Below are positions 1 to 11,251 of a stretch of 64,000 nucleotides of DNA, piece by piece (positions within the stretch are counted from its first letter, which is position 1; every line of letters starts with the position of its first letter). The notes below the pieces were generated by a model. It was not told the origin of the DNA, ran no database searches, and was given only the letters and a program-made list of their open reading frames with translations. Origin of the DNA: Hygrocybe punicea (taxonomy: Eukaryota > Basidiomycota > Agaricomycetes > Agaricales > Hygrophoraceae); assembly GCA_963556145.1 (NCBI GenBank), contig OY744466.1, positions 5,875,820 to 5,939,819 of the forward strand, in the 5' to 3' direction. The position numbers and the translations under genes are program-made.

Positions 1-578
1 AACAGTCAAAGGAGTTGGAGTGGACGTAGGTGGTGTGGCGAAAAATAACCTTCCTGTAGTCTCGTAAGGGCACGTGGTCTGGCCAGACAAGTTCACCGAG
101 GCGCAGAAGACTGTGGAAGGCGATGGTGGTAAGAGCGGCGAAGAGCAGATCATCATGAGAAGTGGAGTGGATGTACGACAAGGTCAGGGAGTTGAGCTCG
201 TCGCGCGTGAGGGGTCGCTTGCAAGTGGTCCTGGCAGCTCGTAACTTCTTGCAGCCGGCCAAGGTCTTGGAGACAAGAGGGTGACGATGAGCGGTGCAGA
301 CATCAGGGTAAAAGGGTTCGAGCTGATTGCAAATGCCTGAGAGGTAGTTGTCGACGGTTTGGGGCTTGATGTGGTGGGACATGTAGATGACGAAGAAACT
401 GCGAGTCAGGGGTAGGGGAGTTGGGCAGATTGTGGGCAGCGCAAAAGGTGAGGTAAGAATGTAATGCTGAGGAGTAGGTAACAGCAGTAGTAGGCTCAAT
501 AGAGCAACCGATCGCGATAGCGTGCTTGTGCCTGAGCATGTCAATTGACCAGGGTTTCTGTGATGGTTGCCTGGTCAA
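1..578 (-). pseudogene. Tyrosine recombinase of DIRS element (partial)
   Basis: The minus-strand reading from 578 gives a SAM-like core-binding region (TYSSALHSYLTFC, about residues 33-45) and, after one frame change near 330-370, a catalytic-domain start with KRPLTRDEL and then LLFAALTTIAFHSLLRLGEL. The arginine in LLRLGE is at the position of the first catalytic Arg of phage-type integrases. The HxxR and Tyr motifs lie beyond the window edge. It directly follows the RNase H region. Family assignment rests on motifs and gene order. Confidence 0.7.
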
Positions 579-592
579 CTGTTTTCACGTCA

Positions 593-1114
593 TCAACATT
601 GCGCAGCCCCCAGCAGTACATGAGGGGGTTCAAAGGGAGTGATGGAAAGGGATGGGAAAAGATCCAGCGTGATATCATTCCGTCCATGGGAAAGGGCATC
701 TGCGATGTCGTTGCACAAGCTGGGAATGAAATCGACATGGAAGGTGAAATTGTGTGTGAGAGAGAGTTTGACAGCACACATGAGGATGGGGTTGTAAAGG
801 GGGGTTGCGCGAAGAGTATTAAACATGTTAACTGTATTGGTGTTGTCACAGTAAATGACGACACAATGTGGTAATGGTCGCACATGCAGGCTGACGTGAA
901 TCAGGGTGGAGAGGACCGTGAGAGCTTCAAGGTAAAAGATGTTGTGAGCATGTCCTACCAGGAGTGAGTGGGTGTGGCCTGTGGAAAGGAAAGGGGACCA
1001 AAAACCAAGCCCGGCCGGGCACGCGTCAGAGTAAAATGACAGATCAGCTTTGTCAGCGGACCAAGTGGTAGAGTTCAAGATGTGGATGCCGTCGGAATGT
1101 TCGATTTCATCCAC
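593..1114 (-). pseudogene. RNase H-like domain of DIRS element
   Basis: 173 codons. It contains the acidic pattern of a retroelement RNase H: LSFYSDACPAGLGFW (first Asp), NIFYLEALTVL (Glu) and VVIYCDNTNTVNMFN (second Asp), ending near HVDFIPSLCNDIADALSHG. In DIRS elements this domain degrades the RNA strand after cDNA synthesis. It is separated by stops from the reverse transcriptase upstream and from the recombinase downstream, so it may be part of one decayed open reading frame. Confidence 0.7.
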
Positions 1115-1117
1115 GAC

Positions 1118-1837
1118 CTAGAGTAGCTCCTTGCTCATAGTACTGTTTAACCAGATAGGTTTGTGAGGCAATGACTTGCCAGACATCTTGTGATAAGTCA
1201 TCGAAAGGCTGGGGCGCAATAAGGGATAGACATTGAGTGCCCAGTTGATCCACCCGGCCATCTTCTGGAAGTCAAGAAGAGGGTGACACTGTCCCAGGGA
1301 TGTGAAGCACCGGATGGCAGTGACGAGTTCGGTGCGGCAGTTTGGTGCCATGGAGATAGCCATGGCATTGGGATCGACGAGGAAACCAATGATGGACAAG
1401 GTGGGCCCCCACTCCTGTTTTCTTTCGGTGTGAGGAATCCCAAGTTTGTCCCACAGTTGCAGGAGTTGTGCTTGCTTGGAAGGCATCAACTTCACATAGG
1501 GTTCATACCAGGTGAGGGTGTCTGCAAAATCTTAGGAGAAGTTGTTGTCGATGTAGGTGAAGATGTCAATTAAAAGTAGGACGTAAATCGCGATCCAGGT
1601 GACTAAACAGGCAAAGCTAGCAAAAATGCGACCACCGGCGCCGTTACCAAAGTGGTTGCAACAATTCACAGAATGTTCGCCATCAAAGGTCATGATTTGT
1701 CGTATTTGCCAAAGGGGCGCCATTGGGATGAGACGATAAGCACGTGAGATATCGGATTTGAAGACGATGAGCTTCCGACCTGGGTGTTGTGCATGCGCAA
1801 GGCGGAGGGCGTGACCAAGGTGGTGTAGGTTGTCCAT
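1118..1837 (-). pseudogene. Reverse transcriptase fragment of DIRS element
   Basis: The upstream part reads VFKSDISRAYRLIPMAPLW, which matches the first catalytic Asp region of reverse transcriptases. The active-site box then reads FTYIDNNFS, with Asn where the second Asp of YxDD is expected. A TAA stop follows immediately, and the frame resumes through the thumb/connection part (KLMPSKQAQLLQLWDKLGIPH) to 1118. The altered box plus the stop indicate an inactive enzyme. Confidence 0.7.
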
Positions 1838-1879
1838 ACGGACGAATCGGTCCTCTCACCAGAGACACAGCACCATCTG

Positions 1880-2300
1880 AATGGGTGACAGATTTGTGAC
1901 CGATGTTAGGTAATATTTAAAATAAACCAACGGATCTGTGAATGGCACAGATGTTGTGACAGATTTGGCATTTGTGTCAACATCTGTATCCTGTACCGAT
2001 TGGACTGCCAAATTATAAATCTTATTGTGATTCATATTGTAAATCTGTGTTGCAATCAGGTACCTGTCCAGATTTAGACGCAGAGATTAAATGTGAAGAA
2101 TCATCTGTCACATGGTCCGATTCAACTATCCATTTTAAGTCTGTCGCATATACAGATGTTCTCAAAAATTTTAAATTGGTCCTATTGTACAGGGCTAAAC
2201 TTTGCTTCTCACACCGAGTTTAGTACAGATTTTATATTTGTTTCCGAATCTGTCCAACAGTCATATGTAAGTTCTGATTTAGAAACTGTACACCGGACAG
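1880..2300. repeat. ATCTGT/ACAGAT hexamer-rich island
   Basis: A gene-free stretch in which the hexamer ATCTGT or its complement ACAGAT recurs about ten times (for example near 1890, 1931, 1946, 1956, 1980, 2042, 2102, 2152, 2223, 2297). Near-variants such as AGTCTGTCG and CCAGAT also occur. Spacing is irregular. I see no coding frame. It sits just upstream of the truncated reverse transcriptase and could be an element end or a protein-binding cluster. Confidence 0.5.
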
Positions 2301-2480
2301 ATGCGGCGGGCCTATGACTGGCCCCTCTCATCTCATCAGTACCCCACTGAGTGGGCCGTCAGGATGTGAAGTTGAACACAATAATGACTCACGCCACTGA
2401 CGGTTAGCGTCATCAACCGAGGAGACTCTGACCGAGCTCACGTTTCAAGAAAAGTTTTAGGAAATGTGTCAATTACAGAT

Positions 2481-5050
2481 CTACCTATACATTTTGTTTC
2501 CAACTTTGCGTGACCGCCCGAGCGAGTCACTAAGGGTTATATTTTGTCTTTGTGACGATGAGCATTGAAAAACCACATTAGAATCGCAAATGCTTACCAA
2601 ACAAGGAATAGGCACAGCTGAAGACGCCTCCAGAAATGAACGATATGCTGTTGTACGTGTTTTATACCAATCATCGTTGTACCAGTTGCGAGGTAATTTT
2701 CGAACTGGTGGGTTGTTGTGGTCGGTCTTGGTGGCAATGTAGATTCGAGGAATTGGTTTATTGCCGGCAGCAGACATCAAGCATTCGTCAGCGACCGCCT
2801 TTTCGTATGTGTCAACGGCTTCAAAGAGGGTGGTGATGGTGGGATTAATCCAAGGCAATGCAATCCGACGTAGAGTCTTGTTTCGCGATTGCGATGGGGA
2901 ATCGGTTTCGTCACCACTCATTCCATGAACGTCGAGTTTTTGTAAAATTTGTCGGATTTCGACCCATGCAGGATGATCGGTTCCCTTCTGTTTGAGGACA
3001 GTACGTTTCCGCCAATCATAAAGCTAGAAGACAGGTGTCAGATGGCCATCATCCGATATTTGGTGAGCTTACTCCTTTTCTGCGAGAGATCATCCTATCC
3101 CTTTGCTTCCATTGTACGTCGGCCTGGCACTTATCATTTCGGGCTTTCGTGAGCTCCGCTTCGTTCATCATTTGCTCTCTGGACAACCGTTTGGCTTCGC
3201 GGTACGTACGACTGAGTTTTCTGAGGCAAAGACCTCGCATGCGCTCAATCTCCATCGTATCAGCATGATACTGAAGATTCGGATATTTGCCATCCTTGAC
3301 CTCTTTCAGAAAGCCAATAACAAGCAGTCCTATCACTTCTTGATTCCACTTTGCGAGTTTGAGTGATTGACGCCAGTCTAATCGAAGAGGCTTGGACGTG
3401 TCCGGTCCACCTTCGCCATCTTCCTCGAACAGTTTGACTTCTGCTTCGGATGGAGACTCAGGAACACTGGCCTTTCGCCCTGGTAGAACCTTCTTATCTC
3501 AAAGATAATCGCGCAGCTTGCTCTTCACGAGACAGGTCAATAATTTGACCAGATAGGCGGCTTTGCACAACGTACATGCAACAAGTTTTCATTTTTACCC
3601 CGGCAGCCGCGTTTTCCACGTGCGGACAACCTGCTCTTCCTTAGCAATAATTCTGCTTCGCTTTCATCACTGTTACTGGTCGATTCGTTGTCAAGCATTT
3701 TTGAATCCGACTTGTGGTGGGAAGTTCCAGCAGTTGACGAGAGTGACGACGCGATTGCTTCTTTAACAGCAGGCTGAAAGAGGGTTATCGATTGATCAAC
3801 GGTCGCCTTGAGCAAGTCCCGCCACTCTGAGGTGGATGGTGGTGTGGATTGCTTGTAGGACGAAACCTCAACCTGGAGCTTGTCCATGGCAACTTTGAGG
3901 GGTTGGATATCGTTTTGCACAAGGTGACCAATGGTCTTCTGTAAAGCACCATTGATAACGGATGCAACATGCTTGTTCACGAGGGAAACAAGGTTGTCTT
4001 TGACAGCTGCCTCGACCGATGCTCTTGAGTCGGGACAAGCGGTGTAGTGATTCTCATGATCGGGCCCGCGTTTACGCTTAATGGGAGGCTGTGATGCGCA
4101 CTCGAGGTCCATCATGTCTGCAGATGAGGGTTGCTGCATTGACCGCTGTTCCTGGGCGTGTGAAGACGTGGGGCCCTGAATTTGAGGCAGGAGAGGTTCG
4201 TTCACCTGGGTTTGGGTCTGGGGTGACACATTGAATAGCTCCTGAGGCACGTAAGGGGGGAGAGGTTCACTCGCCTGTGCCTGGATCTGGGTAATGGGAG
4301 GCTGTGATGCGCAATCGAGGTCCATCATGTCTGCAGACGAGGGTTGCTGCATTGACCGCTGTTCCTGGGCGTGTGAAGACACGGAGCCCTGAATTTGAGG
4401 CAGGAGAGGTTCGTTCGCCTTGGTTTGGGTCTGGGATGACACATTGAATAGCTCCGGAGGCACGTAAGGGAGGAGAGGTTCGCTCGCCTGTGCCTGGGTC
4501 TGGGTCTGGGATGACACATTTGATAACTCCGGGAGCACGTAATCAATGGGGACGTGTTGGAGCGTGAAACTATGCTGTGTAGAGACGCCGTGTTGGAGCG
4601 CCGACTGCTCCAGGAGTACATAACAAGCAGATGCGTTTTTGATTATGGCAAGCTGAGGATGCTGTGGAAGATCTTGGCTGTGTTGGGGCGCCGAATGATA
4701 AGCGGATGCTTGCTGGAAGGTGGGATGTTGGTCGACAAGTTGGGGTGCTGGACCAGACGGCTTGCTGGAAACAACAGGTGGTGTAACGGGCTGGTCATCA
4801 TGTCGTGGAGACAAAATTGACTGCGACGATCGCTGAGGTAGTTGGTGCTCGTCTGACAGGTGTAAGGCGATCTTTTCCGGGGACAGGGGATGGACACCCG
4901 GCCGAGTTTCCGAAGTTGACTGCTCCAGGGTTTGAGACCGTTCAGGGAGTGAAGGATCGTCTCGGATTGCGGAACTTGATGGATCTATAGGGACTACGGA
5001 ATGAGTTTGAGTCGTCGCGGCCTCACTCGTGGGCAAAGACGTTGTCGTTT
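2481..5050 (-). pseudogene. Repeat-associated Agaricomycete protein, broken
   Basis: Minus-strand gene. The large exon (about 5050-3600) encodes a Ser/Gln/Pro-rich, low-complexity region, a KRKRG basic patch and a helical segment. A short intron (donor near 3587) leads to a second part reading VLPGRKASVPESPSEAE, then LDWRQSLKLAKWNQEVIG and a basic coiled region to about 3070. A last exon (2921-2481) holds HGMSGDETDSPS, KTLRRIALPWINP and VRKLPRNWYNDDWYK. These C-terminal motifs are typical of an Agaricomycete family of unknown function that occurs in many dispersed copies. A TGA interrupts the frame at RDYL-stop-DKKVL, probably from CGA. No ATG start is evident near 5036-5050; an upstream exon would end before an intron at about 5110-5054. 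Confidence 0.6.
4083..4509 (-). repeat. 71-codon internal duplication in the 2481-5050 gene
   Basis: Two neighbouring 213-bp segments (starting at 4083 and 4296) encode near-identical 71-residue blocks containing ASEPL, PYVP, ELFNVS, QIQG, SSHAQEQRSMQQ and SSADMMDL. The period is a multiple of three, so the duplication kept the frame. This suggests it arose while the gene was coding. Confidence 0.8.
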
Positions 5051-5124
5051 GCTGAACGTAAGAATGTTCATTCTAAATGACGATCTTGCCCATCAAAAAG
5101 AGGGCGCACCTCAGGAACGAGGAT

Positions 5125-6760
5125 ATTATATATACTGTTTTCTAAACAAGTTGGGGTAGGCTAGTGGCGGACTAGCCATTGATGTAGATTTCTACCCCCA
5201 ACCAGTGTGTATCCAGATGCCTGCCATGGATCGAAATGGTATGGCATATGGTGCGTATGTTGAGGATGCCTTGTTGGCGTGCTTGTGAGTCTATTGAATT
5301 GTATGAGCCGCGGACTGAGCAGGCTTGTTGTGCTTGATAACGTGAGAGGAGATCGTCAAGACTCAGCAGATCTGGCATTTATGTATCGAATCGCATGAAG
5401 CTAAAGTAGTAGTGAAACGGTTACATGAAGAGTCACCTATGTAAGTGTAGATGGAGCACAAATGCACCGCACAATGAACACACTTAGTCCACGGATCGAG
5501 CACACAGATCGAGCACACTCGATCCATGCATCAAGCATATATATGGTCCGCGAATCGAGTATCTCTAGTGCGCGGATCGAGCACACTCGATCTGCGCAAC
5601 GAGTATACTTGATCCGTGAAGCGAGCATACTTGGTCCGCGAAGCAAGCATACTCAATCTGCATACTAGAGATACTCAATCCGTGCACTAGAGATACTCAA
5701 TCCGCGAACCATATATCCTCAATGCGTGGATCCAGTGTGCTCAATCTGCGCACTAGAGATACTCAATTGACAGACCAGATATGCTCGATGCGCGGATCGA
5801 GCACACTCGATCCGTGCACTAGATATATTCGATTCTTGGACCAGATATGCCCGATGCCAGGATTGAGTATGCTCGCTCTGCATATACCACACACGTCGGA
5901 CATTCCAACCGATGATGCAAAGACAGATCCAGCATTACCGTTTGCTAAATAAGTTGGGCTAGGCTAGTGTCAGACTAGCAATCAATGTCAATTTCTACAA
6001 TTTGTCTGCGCATCGAGCACACTTGCTCTGCACATTGAGCAAACATGGTCCACGCATTGAGCTCACTCGGTCTGCGCATCGATACACTGTTAGGCATAAT
6101 GTCCAACATCAGTGATGGTGATACACAAGTCCGCGAATCGAGCAAGCTCGATCCGCGCAACCCTCAAAGCACACCCATTGGATACCTGCAGGTTTACTCA
6201 TCATTTTAAGCCCCGGATCATCCAAAACGGTCAAGTATTGAGCTAGATATGCTCAAAACATGAAACGACATTGTTTTGAGCATATCTAGCTCAATACTTG
6301 ACCGTTTTGGATGATCCGGGGCTTAAAATGATGGGTAAACCTGCAGGTATCAAATGGGTGTGCTTAGAGGGTTGCGCAGATCGAGCTTGCTCGATCTGCG
6401 GACTTGGTCTCTGATCATAGGAAGAGATGATAGACTGTATAGGTATGGATTGAGCATCCCAACTTTTCACGAGCATGCTTGATCTATGCATATGTTGTCT
6501 CATCATGCAATCATGCACCAAGTACACACACTGAGCATGCTCACTCCATGCATAGATTCTTCATCACCAATGTCATGTATGTATCTCATAGGTGCTTTGC
6601 ACTCTCGCTATGCTCAACTGGAGGTAATTGAGATATATTGAGCATGTTCAATGTACCGGCTACAATGAACATGGAAGAAGTTGAGCATGCTCAATGTGCC
6701 ACTCATGATCAATTTATACTTCCTTGTTTCCTTACTACACACAATGCTGGATGGTTCATT
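5125..6760. repeat. Degenerate 22-bp palindromic satellite, copy A
   Basis: A gene-free region made of imperfect 22-bp units, clearest at 5660-5890, where successive 22-mers begin TACTCAATC, TGCTCAATC or TGCTCGATG. Many units are self-complementary, for example CGGATCGAGCACACTCGATCCG. A motif TTGCTAAAtAAGTTGGGCTAG is present near 5940 and in similar form near 5140, each followed by GACTAGC; it looks like an element end. The part from 6290 to 6760 is the inverse of 25020-25490. Confidence 0.75.
6123..6405. repeat. 280-bp near-perfect foldback inside the satellite
   Basis: The two arms, about 140 bp each and centred near 6262, are inverse copies with few mismatches. Going outwards from the centre the left arm includes GAGCTAGATATGCTCAAAAC, GGTCAAGTATTGAG, CCTGCAGGTTTA, CACACCCATT, CAACCCTC and then the 22-bp palindrome. 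The homologous array at 25370-25420 lacks this insert and has a single uninterrupted palindrome at that point. The foldback is therefore an insertion with the palindrome present on both sides. Confidence 0.85.
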
Positions 6761-8287
6761 CAATGCCCGGGAACACTATATTGATTAACACTATAGAAGA
6801 AATTTGAATTCACTCAAACAAATAAAAGACACCTGACAAAACATTTGACATGCTCACATATTGGATACTCACATGTCAACACCACCAAATACACACTTGG
6901 TGGGTTTGAATTTTTTCCATGTTATATTTGACTCCAGTAAGTTGAGCATGGCATGGGCGAACTCTGGCCAAACATGTATTTAACATTGAATCGGCATATT
7001 GCACTGTTGGGTTCGTCACACCACCAGTGGTGCATTCACATAGCAACATAAACCTGGAATTGGAGGGTATTATTTAGCGCTAATATTCCATACATCTTTA
7101 AATTATACAAACCCATTCTTGCATGCAAACAGCATATCACATCTTGTGCACTTGATATTGTGAATATAACCATCATGGTGCAAGACAGTGAAAGTGTAAC
7201 ATTGACAAATGCAAGATCATTCATTGCAGCAGCTGTACTTGTAATGCGAGTGGTGGGATGAAGAACAAAGAGTATCTGAAAAATGTGATCATTCATGATA
7301 GTCTGTGTAATTGTGCTCATGGGTGCATCCTTCGTCTATACATTATCGCTCTATTTACTGATATTTATATCAAAACACTACTGCCAAAAATTCTGAGACA
7401 TTCATTGTCATTCATGAAATAATTCATAACAGTTGTGGTATTGAAATTTTGAAATTCTGTCAAGCCACTCTTGAGGCATGGAGGTTGAACCCTAACCCTA
7501 TATTTAAACCCTAACCTCTTCTTGCAACCCAATCCCCATGACCATGCCCAGAACACAGCTTAGGGTTAAGATCTTTCTAGTTTTCAGGAAAAGTTTTAAT
7601 TTGCTGAATGAAAAAAAAGGTAGGGCAAAACATTTGAAGGCTACCGCCAAGGCATGCCTTCAAATGTTTTGCCCTACCTTTTTTTTTCATTCAGCAAATT
7701 AAAACTTCTCCTGAAAACTAGAAGGATCTTAAGTCACTTAGGCAACATCACCTTGTCCTACAATCAATCTTATCTTTCTGTATTCAGTGACTCTTATACA
7801 TTTCTTTTCTTCCAGCATATCTTCTTAATAGGTTTGTTGTGCAAACTTCCCCTTCTACTCCTCCGCCTCCTTCTCCTGGTGGGCCAAATAACTCCAACTT
7901 GTCCCTCTATTATTAGCATTAGCAATTCTCTTGTCATAACCCAAGTTTGTTTCTCTGTATATTTGGCTGTTACTAACAGCTCTCCCTTAGTCAAATTTAT
8001 CATACCTCGTGTTCATCTCCCCCCTCCTGCTCCTGCTCCTGCTCCCACTTCTCCTGCTCCTGCTTCTTCTTCTTCTTCTTCTCCTTCTCTTCCTCTTCCT
8101 CTTCCTCCTTCTGTTCTTTTGCCCCATGCTTATGAATTTCTTTCTGCATTTTTATCTTAGATGCACTAGTAAAACTCCCTAGATAATGAATTATATCACA
8201 TTAGGTTAGAACCTAAGAGAACTAACCAGGAATAACATTACCATAGTTATTGCTCTTTTGAACCTCATCCATTTTCATCTTCACTTA
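6760..8287. other. Gene-free stretch with hairpin and CT-rich tract
   Basis: Apart from the hairpin at 7569-7740, I see no supported gene. 8020-8120 is a pyrimidine-rich simple tract (TCCTGC/TCTTCT units), which makes long open frames without biological meaning. 7480-7530 carries a few CCCTAA-like words (CCCTAACCCTATATTTAAACCCTAACC), too few and too irregular to call a telomere repeat. Confidence 0.5.
7569..7740. repeat. Long hairpin, about 78-bp arms
   Basis: The left arm (TTTTCAGGAAAAGTTTTAAT ... GGGCAAAACATTTGAAGGC) is followed by a loop of about ten bases near 7655 and then by its inverse, with about two mismatches. No gene overlaps it. It may be a MITE of the foldback type or a recombination-derived palindrome. 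Confidence 0.85.
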
Positions 8288-8420
8288 GGGTCCAGTATTG
8301 GTTGAGTTATGATCAAAACAATGAGGACTGATTGTTTTTATCATAACTCACCCAATACTGGACCGTTTTTGATGATCCAGGGCTCAAAATGACAGGTATA
8401 CCCGCGGGATCACAGGTACA
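8288..8420. repeat. Second copy of the 6.2-kb foldback family
   Basis: The arm GGTCCAGTATTGGTTGAGTT is inverted about 65 bp later as AACTCACCCAATACTGGACC. It is followed by GTTTTTGATGATCCAGGGCT and CAAAATGACAGGTATACC. The same string in diverged form (GTTTTGGATGATCCGGGGCT, then AAAATGATGGGTAAACC) lies in the right arm of the 6123-6405 foldback, so the two are related. Confidence 0.75.
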
Positions 8421-9507
8421 GGTAGCTGCAGGTATGGGTATGGGTACAGTGCCAATACCCACAGGTTACCTGTGCCAATCACTAGTCATTTGTTGCTTTG
8501 TGGGTTTGATTTTGTTCATGTCCCTACTCATGGGTCAAATGATCCTCTGCTTCTCCTCTCATCTACTGTTCCATCTTCCAAACCAAACAAACTTGTCATT
8601 CACTCATCATCTTGTAAACCAAATAAACCATTTTCTGACATCCATGGCCATGGTGTTGAGCCTGAATACCTTGTTGCATTCAGGGAAAAACACTTTGACC
8701 ATATCACAAAAACTCCTAGTACATCTTCCATGAACAGGTCCTGGTATGTCCATGACATACTGATTCTGAAGGTTTTTGCCATCATAGTAGGCTACTTCGA
8801 CATCTTTTAGCAAGGGCACTGACTTGATATCCATTGTGGCATAGGATTAGTGGATAAAAAACACATGCTAATTCAAAAGCACTCACTTTTGAGACCCAAT
8901 GCAGATACAGCAGTTTCATTTGTATCCTCAATCCAGTGGGACTACTTTTCAGTTGGCACAGCTTGAATTGTGGGAGGACAAACACAAGGTTCCCTTTCAG
9001 GTGAAAGGTGAATCCAATTGAGGCATAGTGCCTTGGGCTTACTTTGGGTTGACTTAGATAACTGCAGCAAAATACCAGTGTTCACTGAAACAGGAATTGT
9101 TGCCATAGTGGTTGATGCTGTATATCTGGAAAGACATTTCAGTTAGCATTCAGTTATTACTTGGTTAAAATGGAAGGCACAGTGTCATGACTGCACCATA
9201 TACCTGGTGGAAACCCCACTTTTTCTCATCAGAGTGTAACCCCCCCTATAGGTCCTATTCTTGACTGCATGACAAAGACAAATTCCCAGAGTGTTTGGTT
9301 GACTGAATACTGTGGTCTTCATCCAAATCATAGAATTGCACTGTGCAAGTCAGGCCTGCTCTCCAGGCACAGACATCATATAATTTTACCAGGCATCACA
9401 TACTGTTCAAGTTCTGATGTTGCAATGAAATAGGGAAGAGCAGAGGCACATCAGTGATCTTCACCCTTCGATGATTCTGAATGTAAGAAGTCCACATCAG
9501 GGACATA
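8421..9507. other. No supported gene
   Basis: Short open frames on both strands (8389-8810) overlap each other and show no family motif. I see no tandem repeat or RNA gene here. Confidence 0.4.
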
Positions 9508-11251
9508 TCTGTAGTTAATCAGAGCTTGGACGCGTGACCTGACGAATTAGGCGAATGCTGACCAATAAGCTGAGTTCAAGTTTTGTTCCCAGGCAGAGTG
9601 GGGGGTGTCGGGAGGGTGACACGTTGGTCGGATGGCCGCAGAGTTGGGTGTGGGGGGATGGCAGGGGTTGTGGGGGGGCCCTGTGAATTTTTTGGGGGGG
9701 TCCGGTTGGATTTGAGCTGGCAGGTGGGGGATTTATGGCAGATTGGGCACTGTTTGTGGTGCCGTGGCTGGAATAGGGCACGCGAATTTTTGGTAAATTA
9801 CATGCATATTCTACACTATATATGCAACATTTTGTCCCACCAAAAGGAGTCCCCATGTGGTGTGTGTGAGCCTGCAGAATGTCAGGAAAGTGAAGGTGAT
9901 CCGGAGTTGTGGCTGAAATTCGGACTCAGTTCGAAATCTACAGCCAGAGCGTTCACACTCAGCCGAACTCAAAACCTTCTGCTCATCAACATCCCATCCC
10001 CTCCATTCCCGACTCTCCTGCTGGCTTCCTGCTGCCCCTGCTGCCCCACAACTTTCCCATGTCCCTCTATGAACCACCAAGCCCCACCAGGTAAGTTTTT
10101 GGCTCTTATTTGGCCCTCAATCCTCACTCACAATCCCACCAATACCCAGATCAACATGGACGCGATTCGGCTGCTTCTGAGCGCCAGGGAGGGTTCTGAG
10201 GGCAGCAGGGGATGTGGTGCACCCACCCCCTGCTGCTGCAGGTGAGTGTTCAGTTTTATTGACTGTATTTGAGGTGATTTGACATGGAGTGATCAGCCTG
10301 GCTTCACCCCCCACTCCCTGCCCTCCCCTCACCCAATCCAGCCCATCTCTACCTCCCTTCATCCCTCCTGCACTCCCTCAACCCATTCCCCACCCCCACC
10401 CCTGCTTCCCTTCCCTTCCTGGCCTGTTCTGGCTACCCCCTCCACCTCCCTCCTTTTCCCCCCCTCCAGCCCCTTCCTTTGGCCCCCATCCACCCCCCAT
10501 CACTCTCCTGTCATCACTCTCACCACACTGTGCCTGTACCCTCTGTAGTAGCTCATTTTGTATGATATTGACATTTAATTTAATTTAATTTAATTTAATT
10601 GAACTTATTAATTATTATTTAATGATGATTTAGCAAGAATATAAATGGTTAATTCCGGTCCAAAAGCGGAGTTTAAACATTATTCCCACGATAGCGGTGG
10701 GGCACTGCAGCCTCATGTTTGACAGGGTATCTGGCTCTTTCAATAACCACCAACCCCAACTTTCACCCCACTCTCGAGTCTCAACTACCCTTCCTATTGC
10801 TGTTCCCCCTCTTATTTGGTAGTGGAGTGTAGATAGCATTTTTGTGCAATACATATCACCAGTCAAAGGTGAGCTAGGCGGGGTTCTGTGCCTGTGACAC
10901 AGACCAGAAAGCCATAGGTCCATAGGTAGTCAGTAGTCAGTAGTTTAAAATTGGTCTGAACTGTTGGGATTGTGCCCTTCAGTGGACCAATCTTCAGCTG
11001 ACCTCTAGAACAAACGGTAGTCACTCCGTTGACTGGGGCAGCGTCACAACTGCAGACCAATTGGCTGAAGAATCACCTTCCTCTCTTGCCGTTTCTAACC
11101 TCTGATTGGCTAATCAGAGAGAGCGGATAGTTCCGCAAGAGACAGGTTATATCAACACTCCCCCTGGACCCTGGATTTTGGTGTGTCAGGATTGGTTGTT
11201 GACCTGAACATCACATTTTATTTTTGATTGACTTTTATCCTCTTTGTCCCA

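Larger units (their letters stand above)
1..1868 (-). mobile_element. DIRS-type retroelement, truncated at window edge
   Basis: Read on the minus strand, the order is reverse transcriptase, RNase H-like, tyrosine recombinase. That is the order of DIRS-class retrotransposons, which use a tyrosine recombinase instead of an integrase. The recombinase runs off the left edge. The reverse transcriptase lacks its N-terminal third and has stops, so this copy is dead. No terminal repeats are visible. Confidence 0.75.

Noticed and set aside
7480..7530. Telomere-like CCCTAA words
   Set aside because: Only a few irregular copies, inside the window and not at an end; no array.
7654..8160. 168-codon open frame with Pro/Ser tail
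   Set aside because: It begins inside the hairpin and ends in a TCCTGC/TCTTCT tract; no recognisable domain.
10279..10588. Proline-rich open frames in both Helitron 5' regions
   Set aside because: C-rich low-complexity tract; the second copy (17211-17645) differs by many indels that break the frame.
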